Below are positions 1-6,400 of a DNA stretch of 7,204 bases, in pieces. The stretch is from a bacterium HR32 (lineage in GTDB: Bacteria > Sysuimicrobiota > Sysuimicrobiia > Sysuimicrobiales > Sysuimicrobiaceae), in the NCBI GenBank assembly GCA_002898935.1, contig BEII01000089.1, positions 1 to 7,204 of the forward strand. Reading direction: 5' to 3'. Position 1 is the stretch's first letter; the number at the start of each line of letters is the position of its first letter. The notes under the pieces were generated by a model, which made no database searches, was not told the origin of the DNA, and saw nothing but the letters and a program-made list of their open reading frames with translations. Both the position numbers and the translations under genes were made by a program.

Positions 1-32
1 CCCCGGTACAGGCGGTCGGGCCTGCGCACCAC
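1..32 (-). CDS. Probable start of a further minus-strand gene, cut by the window edge
   Basis: Immediately after the TAG stop of the permease, the minus strand reads GTG GTG CGC AGG, giving MVRRPDRLYRG before the window ends. A strong Shine-Dalgarno sequence, GGAGGAG, lies inside the last codons of the permease gene, about five bases before this GTG. Directly abutting genes with a well-placed ribosome binding site suggest a fourth gene of the transporter operon. Ten codons are far too few to identify a product. The next GTG in frame is an equally possible start. Confidence 0.45.
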   Translation of the reverse strand, partial: MVRRPDRLYR

Positions 33-1751
33 CTAAGCTCCTCCGCCCCCGAACAGCCCCCCAAGCCGCGCGCCGGTGAGCCGGTACACCGCGTACAGCA
101 CGGCAGAACACAGCACCACGAGGACGACACCCAGGGCCGCGGCCTGGCCGAAGGTCCCCGAGGTGTAGAAGGTGAAGATGCCCACCGTGACCGTCTCCCA
201 GCCCGGCAGCACCAGCAGGATGGTGGCGGCCGCCTCCTGCAGCGCGAACAGGAGGGAGAACAGCAGGCCCGCCACCACGCCCCGCCAGATGAGCGGGAGG
301 GAGACGTCCACGAAGGTCCGCAAGGCCGACGCTCCCACGCTGGCCGCCGCCTCCTCCATGGCGCGGTGCACGGTCAGCAGCGACGCGAAGGTGGCGCGGA
401 CCGTGTACGGCATCCTCCGCACGGCCAGCACCAGCGGCATCACCAACCACGACCGGGTGAGGGTGAACCCTGCTACGGGCAGGTGGAACGCGCGCAGGTA
501 CGCGATGCCGATGGCCGTGCCCGGGAGGGCCAGGACGAGGGTCACCACGGAGTCCAGCAGGCCCCGGCCCGGAAGCGTGCTGCGGGCCAGGATCCACCCC
601 ATGGGTACTCCGAGGGCCAGGATGAGGAGGACCGCCACCGCGCTCCACCGAAGGGTGTTCACCACGTACGTGGGGGTCAGGTGCAGGACCTGGTCGAAGT
701 TCTCGAGGGTGAAGCGCGTGGGGAACGGGGTGAGGGACCACGCCTTCCCGAAGGCGGCCAGTAGCAGTCCCACATGCGGCAGGAATGCGAGCCCGAGGAC
801 ACCCGCGAAGAGCAGCGGGGCGACGACGCGCCACGGCCCGGCGAGCGGCCGGCGCTCCACCGCCCGGTACGACACCACGGCGTACTCCCGGAGGGCCACC
901 ACCCTGCGCGCCACCAGGAGGAAACCCACCGCCATCAGGGACATGAGAGCGCCCACGACGAGCCCCATGCGGAACAGCCGGCGGTCCACGAACTGCACGA
1001 TGTTCAGGTAGGCTTGGGCTGCCAGCAGGTCCTGGATCCCCACCACGAGCGGGGTCGCGAAGTCTGCGAAGGACAGGATGAACACCAGGGTGGCACCGGA
1101 CACCAGCCCCGGGGTCAGGAGGGGGAGGGTGATGTCCCACACCCGGCGGAGTCCGCGGGCGCCTGCCGCCTCCGCCGCCTCCTCCAAAGAAGCGTCGACC
1201 TTCGCCAGGGCGTCCACCACGTTCAGCGTCACCAGCGGGAAGTAGTGCAGCACCATCGCCAGCAGCACGCCGTGCCACCCGTACAGGAAGTTCACCGGCC
1301 GGGCCAGCCCTAGGAAGTCCATCAGCAGGACGTTCACAGTACCCGCGCGCCCGAGCACGAACACCAGACCCATGATCCCCACGAGCGGCGGGACCACGAT
1401 GGGGAGGACCGTGAGATAGCTCCACAGGTTCCGTCCGGGAAAGTCGTAGCGGACCAGCAGGAACGCGGCAGGCAGGCCCAGGGCGAGGCATCCGAGCACC
1501 GTGCCCCCGGAGACCCAGAGGGAGTTGGCCAGGGCGCGGCGGTAGAATGGGTCCGTGGCGAAGCCGGCCACGTACTGCAGCGTGAACCGGCCGGCGTCGT
1601 CGGTCACGGCCTCCAGCAGGAGCCGCACCAGCGGGTAGACGACGAACAGCGCGAGGAACCCGTACACGGGGAGAGCCCACACCCACCCCGGCACGCGGAC
1701 TCTTCGGGCCGTTCGTGCCTCCGTCCGCGGTCCCACCGCCTCCACTCTCAC
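33..1751 (-). CDS. Fused double-domain ABC transporter permease, Fe3+/AfuB/FbpB type
   Basis: This 572-residue inner-membrane protein should form the whole translocation channel of an importer. Two permease halves are fused, about residues 20-290 and 305-560, each with several hydrophobic segments. Each half carries an EAA coupling motif that docks on the ATPase: EEAAEAAGARGLRRVWDITL at 190-209 and EEAAASVGASALRTFVDVSL at 466-485. About 570 residues and twelve or so membrane spans are usual for the FbpB/AfuB/ThiP-like fused permeases of iron, thiamine, phosphonate and sugar-phosphate importers. The GTG start overlaps the ATPase stop in a GTGA arrangement, so translation is probably coupled; a GGGAG lies about eight bases upstream. 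Family membership is firm, but the substrate cannot be read from the permease. Confidence 0.93.
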   Translation of the reverse strand: MRVEAVGPRTEARTARRVRVPGWVWALPVYGFLALFVVYPLVRLLLEAVTDDAGRFTLQYVAGFATDPFYRRALANSLWVSGGTVLGCLALGLPAAFLLVRYDFPGRNLWSYLTVLPIVVPPLVGIMGLVFVLGRAGTVNVLLMDFLGLARPVNFLYGWHGVLLAMVLHYFPLVTLNVVDALAKVDASLEEAAEAAGARGLRRVWDITLPLLTPGLVSGATLVFILSFADFATPLVVGIQDLLAAQAYLNIVQFVDRRLFRMGLVVGALMSLMAVGFLLVARRVVALREYAVVSYRAVERRPLAGPWRVVAPLLFAGVLGLAFLPHVGLLLAAFGKAWSLTPFPTRFTLENFDQVLHLTPTYVVNTLRWSAVAVLLILALGVPMGWILARSTLPGRGLLDSVVTLVLALPGTAIGIAYLRAFHLPVAGFTLTRSWLVMPLVLAVRRMPYTVRATFASLLTVHRAMEEAAASVGASALRTFVDVSLPLIWRGVVAGLLFSLLFALQEAAATILLVLPGWETVTVGIFTFYTSGTFGQAAALGVVLVVLCSAVLYAVYRLTGARLGGLFGGGGA

Positions 1752-2824
1752 GCGTCCGGCTCCCGCGGGAACACCAGCGCAGACTCGGGTTCGAAGGCCA
1801 GGGTCGCTGGTTCGCCTGGCCGCAGCCCTCGGTGCCCTTTCGGGTCGTACACGTCCACCAACAGCACGGTCTGCCCGGGGACCTCGACCTCGTAGCGGAT
1901 CAGGGAGCCCAGGTACTGAGCGAGGACCACGCGCCCGGCGAGGGTGGGACCCGCCGACGCACCTCCCCGCAAGCGCAGGCTCTCCGGCCGCACGGCCAGC
2001 ACCGCGGGACGGCCGGGCTCAAGCCGCCCCACCGCCCTTCCGACCACGGCGCCCGCGGGGGTCTTGAGCTCTGCGAGGCCGTCGCGCACCGCCTGTACGG
2101 TCCCGGCCAGCAGGTTATTCGTGCCGACGAAGTCCGCCACGAACAGGTCCGCGGGCCGCTCGTACAGCTCCACCGGTGTTCCCACCTGCGCCACCCGGCC
2201 GTCGCGCATGACGGCGATGCGGTCCGAGATGACCATGGCCTCTTCCTGGTCGTGGGTCACGTACACGGTGGTGATCCGGAGCTCCTGCTGCAGCCGCCGG
2301 ATCTCGCTGCGCAGCCGCGCCCGGACCTTCGCGTCCAGGTTCGACAGGGGTTCGTCCAGCAGGAGCAGCCGCGGGTTGAGCACCAGGGCCCGGGCCACGG
2401 CCACCCGCTGCTGCTGGCCGCCGGAGAGCTGGCCCGGCGTCCTGCCGCCGAAGCCGGGTAGCCCCACCCGTTCCAGTGCCTCCTCCACCCGCCGGCGGAC
2501 CTCTGCAGGCGGCAGGCGGCGCAGCCGGAGCCCGTAGGCCACATTGTCGAACACCGTCATGTGGGGCCACAGGGCGTAGTTCTGGAACACGATCCCCACC
2601 CCGCGCTCCGCGGGAGGCACGCGCCGCACCGACGCCCCGTCGAACACCACGTCGCCCTCGTCTGGCTCCACGAACCCCGCGAGGATGCGCAAGGTGGTGG
2701 TCTTGCCGCAGCCCGAGGGGCCCAGCAGGGTGAACAGCTCCCCCTCCTGGACCTCCAGGGTGACACCCGACAGCGCCGCGGTGGTCCCGTAGCGCTTGAC
2801 GACGCCCTCTAGCCGGACTTCCAT
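1748..2824 (-). CDS. ABC transporter ATP-binding protein of the Fe3+/spermidine/sugar (FbpC/PotA/MalK-like) class
   Basis: The 358-residue cytoplasmic ATPase powers the importer. Visible motifs are Walker A GPSGCGKT at 35-42, a Q-loop in VFQNYALWPH with Gln81, the signature LSGGQQQR at 133-140, Walker B LLLLDEP at 153-159 with catalytic Glu158, the D-loop SNLDAK at 161-166 and the switch histidine His191 in THDQEEA. Residues 230-350 match the extra C-terminal TOBE domain of the FbpC/PotA/MalK group, including AVRPESLRL at 277-285. The length is normal and no key residue is missing. It begins with ATG ten bases after the binding-protein stop, has no clear Shine-Dalgarno sequence, and may rely on coupling. 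Its stop overlaps the permease start. The class is certain; the transported compound is not. Confidence 0.95.
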   Translation of the reverse strand: MEVRLEGVVKRYGTTAALSGVTLEVQEGELFTLLGPSGCGKTTTLRILAGFVEPDEGDVVFDGASVRRVPPAERGVGIVFQNYALWPHMTVFDNVAYGLRLRRLPPAEVRRRVEEALERVGLPGFGGRTPGQLSGGQQQRVAVARALVLNPRLLLLDEPLSNLDAKVRARLRSEIRRLQQELRITTVYVTHDQEEAMVISDRIAVMRDGRVAQVGTPVELYERPADLFVADFVGTNNLLAGTVQAVRDGLAELKTPAGAVVGRAVGRLEPGRPAVLAVRPESLRLRGGASAGPTLAGRVVLAQYLGSLIRYEVEVPGQTVLLVDVYDPKGHRGLRPGEPATLAFEPESALVFPREPDA

Positions 2825-2834
2825 GGAGCCCGCG

Positions 2835-3986
2835 TCACGGGCAGTGGCGCTGTTTCAGTTCGGCATGCCGCTCCAGGATGAGCTTGCGGAACACGTCGTT
2901 CACCTCGCTGTAGCGGCGCTGTGCCACGTTGTCGTCGTACACGTTCCGCACAGGGCGGTCGAAGAACGACTTGATCCCCGTGAACTCCGCCATCCGCGCC
3001 AGCGGGGAGCCCGCGGGCCCCTCCATCTTGTACTTGGGCGAGATCCCGTACTGCCCTCGGGCCATCATGGTCTTCTGCCCCTCCTCGCTGAGGGCGAACT
3101 GGATGAACTCCCGCGCCGCGCGAGGGTTGCGGCTGCCCGCGAGCACCGCGAGCGGTTCCGGGGTCACGAAGGCGGCGGTGGGGTGCACGTAGCGCAGCTC
3201 GTACCCGGACAGCAGGTCCTCGAAGGCCATGTACGCGGGCACGGCGAAACCGACGGCGAACTCGCCCTTGGCCACCACCGTGGGTACGTCGCGGCTGCGG
3301 GCGACGAAGATCCCGGTGTTCGCGCCGAGCTTCTGCGCCCACTCCCAGCCCTTCTGCCACCCGAGCATCTGCAGGATGACCTCGTAGGTGGCGTGGTTGG
3401 AGCTGGAGCGGTCTGGGGTGGCCTGCGCGATCTGCCCCTTCAGCCGGCAGTCCAGCAGGTCGTCCCACTCCCGGATGGCCTGCATCCCCACCCGCCGGAG
3501 CAGGCGCGGATGGTAGACGAGGCCGTACGGAGTGAGGCAGCACCCCACCCAGAACCCGCGCGGGTCCTTCAGGAGGATGGGCTTGGGCGTGCCGATGGAC
3601 GCCGGAACCTCGCGGAGCGCCGTCTCCGGAAGCTCAAGGGGAGCGAGCAACCTGCGCTCTGCCAGGTCGTCGAACAGGGCTGGCTCCCCGCCCCAGAAGA
3701 TGTCGGCCTCGGGCCGGCCCGCCCACTCCCGGATCCGGCCGTACGCCACGGGCGTGCCCGCGGACACCACGGTGACCTGCACGTCCACGGCGAACCGGCG
3801 CCGGGCGAACTCCCGGAACCCGGCCACCGTGGGCTCCGTGACGGTGCGGGCCACAGGCGTGATGATCACCAGGCGGTTCTCCACCGTCTGCTGGGCCCGC
3901 GACGGGACCACGAAGGACGCGGCGAGGGCCGCGCCGAGGAGGACCACGGCCCATCCGTTCGGCCGCCTCTCGTGCCGTGTGCTCAC
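2835..3986 (-). CDS. Exported solute-binding protein of an Fe3+/AfuA-type ABC importer
   Basis: This 383-residue binding protein would capture substrate outside the membrane and deliver it to the permease. The frame stays open to 4115, but the GTG at 3986 is preferred: it follows a strong AAGGGGGTG ribosome binding site and opens a normal Sec signal peptide, with arginines at 4-8, a hydrophobic core at about 12-28 and likely cleavage at SRA-QQ after residue 31. There is no lipobox cysteine. The mature part resembles periplasmic-binding-fold proteins of the AfuA/FbpA/PotD kind: ADIFWGGEP at 94-102, a PDRSSSNH loop at 191-198 of the sort that holds phosphate or oxyanion ligands in relatives, and AREFIQFALSEEGQ at 291-304. 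Databases will probably call it an iron transporter. The glpP neighbour and the leader suggest a phosphorylated organic ligand instead, which is an inference. Confidence 0.9.
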   Translation of the reverse strand: MSTRHERRPNGWAVVLLGAALAASFVVPSRAQQTVENRLVIITPVARTVTEPTVAGFREFARRRFAVDVQVTVVSAGTPVAYGRIREWAGRPEADIFWGGEPALFDDLAERRLLAPLELPETALREVPASIGTPKPILLKDPRGFWVGCCLTPYGLVYHPRLLRRVGMQAIREWDDLLDCRLKGQIAQATPDRSSSNHATYEVILQMLGWQKGWEWAQKLGANTGIFVARSRDVPTVVAKGEFAVGFAVPAYMAFEDLLSGYELRYVHPTAAFVTPEPLAVLAGSRNPRAAREFIQFALSEEGQKTMMARGQYGISPKYKMEGPAGSPLARMAEFTGIKSFFDRPVRNVYDDNVAQRRYSEVNDVFRKLILERHAELKQRHCP

Positions 3987-3991
3987 CGAAC

Positions 3992-4000
3992 CCACCCCCT
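3992..4000 (-). promoter_or_regulatory. Ribosome binding site that fixes the start of the solute-binding protein
   Basis: On the minus strand AAGGGGGTG lies about five bases before the GTG at 3986. It closely resembles the ideal AAGGAGGTG and rules in this GTG over upstream in-frame candidates. One of those, the GTG at 3995-3993, lies inside the ribosome binding site itself. A small hairpin (GGTGT, 6-base loop, ACACC; 4019-4004) ends just before it and could affect access. Confidence 0.7.
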
Positions 4001-4003
4001 TCC

Positions 4004-4019
4004 GGTGTCCTGAAACACC
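4004..4019 (-). other. Small hairpin directly before the ribosome binding site
   Basis: Minus-strand GGTGT and ACACC form a 5-bp stem with a TTCAGG loop. It sits between the terminator-like stem and the Shine-Dalgarno sequence. It is short and may be chance. If real, it could insulate or present the ribosome binding site once the RNA polymerase has read through. Confidence 0.35.
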
Positions 4020-4021
4020 AA

Positions 4022-4053
4022 AGCCCGCCGACCCTGTGAGGGTCGAGCGGGCT
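4022..4053 (-). terminator. Terminator-like hairpin in the leader of the ABC transporter operon
   Basis: Read on the minus strand, bases 4053-4039 (AGCCCGCTCGACCCT) pair with 4035-4022 (AGGGTCGGCGGGCT) to give a 14-bp GC-rich stem. It has a three-base loop, CAC, and one bulged T at 4046. It is followed by TTGGTGTTTC, a broken U-rich tail. This shape fits an intrinsic terminator, although the U tract is weak. It lies between glpP and the transporter genes, after a promoter-like sequence, so it could end transcription before the binding-protein gene is reached. It could instead be the plain 3' end of the glpP transcript. Confidence 0.72.
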
Positions 4054-4075
4054 CTCTTCGTCTCTCCCGCTCCAC
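4042..4075 (-). promoter_or_regulatory. Antiterminator-like alternative hairpin overlapping the terminator stem
   Basis: On the minus strand GAGCGGG at 4072-4066 is perfectly complementary to CCCGCTC at 4051-4045, across a 14-base purine-rich loop (AGAGACGAAGAGAG). Beyond a G-G mismatch, two more pairs can form (T4074-A4043 and G4075-C4042). The downstream arm is part of the 5' side of the terminator stem, so the two structures cannot coexist. The base that bulges out of the terminator, 4046, is paired in this alternative. This is the usual design of an attenuator, and the RNA-binding antiterminator encoded by the adjacent gene is the obvious candidate to stabilise it. No GlpP site is verified here. 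Confidence 0.55.
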
Positions 4076-4094
4076 TCGGTTGTCGTCGTCCACC

Positions 4095-4123
4095 ACTATG
4101 GCGCGCCTCGCCCACCGCGTCAA
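4095..4123 (-). promoter_or_regulatory. Sigma-70-type promoter for the transporter operon, overlapping the glpP stop
   Basis: The minus strand has TTGACG at 4123-4118 (five of six consensus bases), a spacer of exactly 17 bases and CATAGT at 4100-4095 (four of six). The glpP stop codon TGA lies within the -35 box. Transcription would start near 4088, giving a leader of about 100 bases that contains both alternative hairpins and the ribosome binding site. A match of this quality is unlikely in sequence this GC-rich, but the start site is untested. Confidence 0.6.
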
Positions 4124-4773
4124 GGCAGGGCGCCGCGCGCGGCGCTTCCGCCCGCCGCCCCGGACGCCCGCAGCCCCCACAGGCGCCTGGCGCTGGCCGA
4201 GACGCCCACGGCGCCTGCCCGGAGGATGGCCTCGACCTGTGAGGGCTCCGTCACGAGCCCTGCGCCGATCACAGGTTGGGGCAGAGTCTGCCTGAGTTCG
4301 CGCATCACGAACGGGACCACGAGCCCCGGCAGCACCTCCACCAGGTCCGCCTCCGACCCGCGCACCGCGGACACCCCCGTCCGCAGGGCTTCCGAGTCCA
4401 CCACGAACACCCGGTGGATCGCCAGCAGGCCCGCCGCCTTCGCCTCCCGCAGCAGGGGGCCGCGGGTGCTCACCACGCCGCTCGCGCCGACCTCTCGGAC
4501 CAGCCGGATCCCCGCAGCGTCCTTGCCCACGCCCTCGATCAGGTCGAGGTGGACGTAGACGGGGATCCCCGCGGCCTGGCACAGCGGGACAGCCTCCCGC
4601 AGCGCGAACAGGTCCCCCTTGAAGAAGAACACGGCTGCCGCACCGCGTCGGCAGGCCTCCTCCGTCTCCTCGACACCCCGGACCGCGGGGATGACGGGCA
4701 TCTCCCGCAAACGCCGCCGCAGCGCCTCCACCACAGAGGCACCAGCCTGCTGAAACCCGCCTCCCGTCCTCAC
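4120..4773 (-). CDS. glpP: Glycerol-3-phosphate-responsive antiterminator (GlpP family)
   Basis: GlpP proteins bind leader RNA in the presence of glycerol-3-phosphate and let RNA polymerase pass terminators ahead of glycerol-use genes; this is known from Bacillus glpD and glpFK. The 217-residue product shows the family's barrel-like motifs in order: PVIPAVRG at 26-33, FFFKGDLFAL at about 49-58, VHLDLIEGVGKD at 74-85, STRG at 102-105, HRVFVVDSEAL at 120-130, EVLPGLVVP at 146-154, IGAGLV at 169-174 and SASARRLW at 192-199. The family is usually about 190 residues. The GTG at 4773 is chosen because a GGAG stands nine bases before it; GTG at 4734 or 4731 and ATG at 4701 are alternatives. The open frame beyond 4773 is low-complexity and overlaps the divergent dehydrogenase gene. 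It is followed by the transporter operon and its attenuator-like leader, a probable target. Confidence 0.9.
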   Translation of the reverse strand: MRTGGGFQQAGASVVEALRRRLREMPVIPAVRGVEETEEACRRGAAAVFFFKGDLFALREAVPLCQAAGIPVYVHLDLIEGVGKDAAGIRLVREVGASGVVSTRGPLLREAKAAGLLAIHRVFVVDSEALRTGVSAVRGSEADLVEVLPGLVVPFVMRELRQTLPQPVIGAGLVTEPSQVEAILRAGAVGVSASARRLWGLRASGAAGGSAARGALP

Positions 4774-4834
4774 GCCACGCCGCTCCGTGCTCGAACCTCT
4801 CTTCCGTGTCCGCGGGTCTGCTTCCTCCAGCGGT

Positions 4835-4863
4835 TTGCACCCCCGGGGCGCCCGGCGCACAAT
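4835..4863 (+). promoter_or_regulatory. Weak candidate promoter for the aldehyde dehydrogenase gene
   Basis: TTGCAC at 4835-4840, a 17-base spacer and CACAAT at 4858-4863 form a modest -35/-10 pair (three and four of six consensus bases). Transcription would start near 4870, about 20 bases before the ATG. The spacer is almost pure G and C and contains the palindromes CCCCGGGG and GGGCGCCC. The 117-base region between the divergent genes must also hold a promoter for glpP, for which I see no convincing boxes. Confidence 0.35.
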
Positions 4864-4880
4864 AAGGCCAGCACACCGAC

Positions 4881-4887
4881 GGAGGGG
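4881..4887 (+). promoter_or_regulatory. Ribosome binding site that fixes the start of the aldehyde dehydrogenase
   Basis: GGAGGGG lies just before the ATG at 4891 with a normal spacing of five bases after GGAGG. It supports this start over the long upstream extension of the open frame, which runs antisense through glpP. Confidence 0.75.
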
Positions 4888-4890
4888 CCC

Positions 4891-6327
4891 ATGCTGCAGG
4901 TCGAGCCGCGTGTCACACAAGCGTTCGTAGCCGGACGGTGGTTGGACCCACCGCGCCGCTTCCCCGTGCGCAGCCCGGCCTCCGGCGAGGTCCTGGCCCA
5001 GGTGGCGGACTGCGGTCCCGAGGAGGCCCGCCAGGCCGCGGACGCCGCGGTGGAGGCCTTCGCGGCGTGGAGCCGGACCACGGCCCACGAGCGCGCGGAG
5101 GTCCTACAGCGCTGGGCGGAGCTGATGTTGCGGGACGAGGACTCGCTCGCGCGGCTCATGGCGCAGGAGATGGGGAAGCCGATCCGGGAGTCGCGGGGGG
5201 AGGTGCGGTACGCCGCCGGGTTCATCACTTGGTCGGCGGAGGAAGCCAAACGGTTGGGGGGCGAACTCATCCCCACCCACGCATCCCACAAGCGGCTGTT
5301 GGTGATGCGCGAGCCGGTGGGGCCGGCCTTCGGCATCACGCCGTGGAACTTCCCCGCGGCCATGGTGACCCGCAAGGCTGCCCCGGCACTCGCGGCGGGC
5401 TGCACCTTCGTGCTCAAGCCGGCAGAACAGTCGCCGCTCACGGCACTGCACCTGGCGCGCCTCTGGGAGGAGGCGGGCGGGCCGCCCGGGACCCTGCAGG
5501 TCCTCCCCTGCGCGGACCCGGTGCCGGTGGCCGACGTCCTGTTGGAGGACCCCCGGATCCGCAAGCTGACCTTCACGGGGAGCACGCAGGTCGGACGGCT
5601 CCTGTACGAGCGGGCCGCCCGGACCCTCAAGCGGGTGTCGCTGGAACTCGGCGGCCACGCACCCTTCCTGGTGTTCGACGACGCCGACCTGGAGGCAGCG
5701 GTCCGCGAGGTGGTGGCGTGCAAGTTCCGCAACGCGGGCCAGACCTGCGTGTGCACGAACCGCGTGTACGTGCAGGCCGGCATCCGCGACGCCTTCGTGG
5801 AGCGCCTGGCGGCTGCCGCGCGGGCCCTCAAGGTTGGCGACCCCCTGGACGAGACCACCCAGATCGGCCCCCTGGTGGACGAACAGGGGCTGCGGAAGGT
5901 CCGTGCCCACGTGGAGGACGCCCTGCAGAAGGGTGCCCGGCTCGTCACCGGAGGTAGCCACCGCGGGCTCTTCTACGAGCCCACCGTCCTCGTGGACGTC
6001 CGTCCAGGCATGCGAATCCTGGAGGAGGAGACCTTCGGGCCTGTGGCGCCCGTGCTGACCTTCCGCACGGAGGAGGATGCGGTGCGGCTTGCCAACGACA
6101 CACCGTACGGCCTCGCCGCCTACTTCTGGACCCGGGACGTCGGCCGGGCCTTCCGGGTGGCAGAGCGGCTACAGTACGGCATCGTGGGCGTGAACGACGG
6201 AGTGCCGTCGACCCCCCACGCGCCCTTCGGAGGGGTCAAGGACAGCGGCATCGGGCGCGAAGGAGGGCGCTGGGGCCTGGAAGAGTACCTGGAGGTGAAG
6301 TTCGTCTCGGTGGCCCTGCCGGCCTAG
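4891..6327 (+). CDS. NAD(P)-dependent succinate-semialdehyde-dehydrogenase-like aldehyde dehydrogenase
   Basis: This soluble enzyme of 478 residues should oxidise an aldehyde, probably succinate semialdehyde to succinate, with NAD(P)+. ALDH landmarks are GITPWNFP at 148-155 with the oxyanion-hole Asn153, KPAEQSP at 176-182 for cofactor binding, FTGSTQVG at 228-235, general base Glu252 in LELGGHAP, nucleophile Cys286 in NAGQTCVC and EETFGPV at 379-385. The CVCTNR context after the nucleophile, the GGVKDSGIGREGG near the C terminus and the length are typical of GabD-like enzymes. A second cysteine at 288 matches the pair that forms a redox switch in human SSADH; whether it works so here is unknown. 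Other short-chain semialdehydes are possible substrates. It is divergent from glpP with no evident metabolic link, so its operon role is unclear. Confidence 0.9.
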   Translation: MLQVEPRVTQAFVAGRWLDPPRRFPVRSPASGEVLAQVADCGPEEARQAADAAVEAFAAWSRTTAHERAEVLQRWAELMLRDEDSLARLMAQEMGKPIRESRGEVRYAAGFITWSAEEAKRLGGELIPTHASHKRLLVMREPVGPAFGITPWNFPAAMVTRKAAPALAAGCTFVLKPAEQSPLTALHLARLWEEAGGPPGTLQVLPCADPVPVADVLLEDPRIRKLTFTGSTQVGRLLYERAARTLKRVSLELGGHAPFLVFDDADLEAAVREVVACKFRNAGQTCVCTNRVYVQAGIRDAFVERLAAAARALKVGDPLDETTQIGPLVDEQGLRKVRAHVEDALQKGARLVTGGSHRGLFYEPTVLVDVRPGMRILEEETFGPVAPVLTFRTEEDAVRLANDTPYGLAAYFWTRDVGRAFRVAERLQYGIVGVNDGVPSTPHAPFGGVKDSGIGREGGRWGLEEYLEVKFVSVALPA

Positions 6328-6400
6328 AAGCCTGTCCCGAAGGCGCTCGGGCGAAGGGGACCGGGGTCCTCAGAGACCGTTCCGCGACTTCCAACGTGGT
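6328..6400. other. Short gap between convergent genes with weak hairpins
   Basis: The 73 bases between the dehydrogenase and EF-P stops contain only modest inverted repeats: CCCGA with TCGGG (6336-6340 and 6347-6351), GGGGAC with GTCCTC around a CGGG loop, and AGACC with GGTCT about 20 bases apart. None has a U-rich tail on either strand. One or more may help end transcription from both sides, but I would not call a definite terminator. Confidence 0.3.

Noticed and set aside
172..1011. Plus-strand open frame of 279 codons opposite the permease
   Set aside because: The product is rich in Arg, Thr, Ser and Ala with no motif, and lies antisense to a well-supported membrane protein gene.
2796..4013. 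Plus-strand open frame of 405 codons opposite the solute-binding protein
   Set aside because: It is antisense to a clear binding-protein gene and its product is a low-complexity mix of Arg, Gly, His, Pro and Leu with no domain. Long antisense frames are expected at this GC content.
4022..4073. T-box riboswitch in the transporter leader
   Set aside because: There is no T-box consensus sequence, no specifier stem and no room for them in a leader of about 100 bases; a protein-controlled attenuator fits better.
3987..4115. N-terminal extension of the solute-binding protein frame upstream of 3986
   Set aside because: It would bury the Sec signal peptide inside the protein and would translate through the leader hairpins; the GTG at 3986 has the ribosome binding site.
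4276..4890. N-terminal extension of the aldehyde dehydrogenase frame upstream of 4891
   Set aside because: The extension runs antisense through glpP, has no ALDH similarity, and the ATG at 4891 has a strong ribosome binding site and gives the usual length of the family.
4774..5088. N-terminal extension of the glpP frame upstream of 4773
   Set aside because: It overlaps the start of the divergent dehydrogenase gene, is low-complexity, and would make GlpP over 100 residues longer than the family.
4770..5948. Minus-strand open frame of 392 codons opposite the aldehyde dehydrogenase
   Set aside because: It is a Ser- and Arg-rich shadow of the dehydrogenase gene with no recognisable domain.
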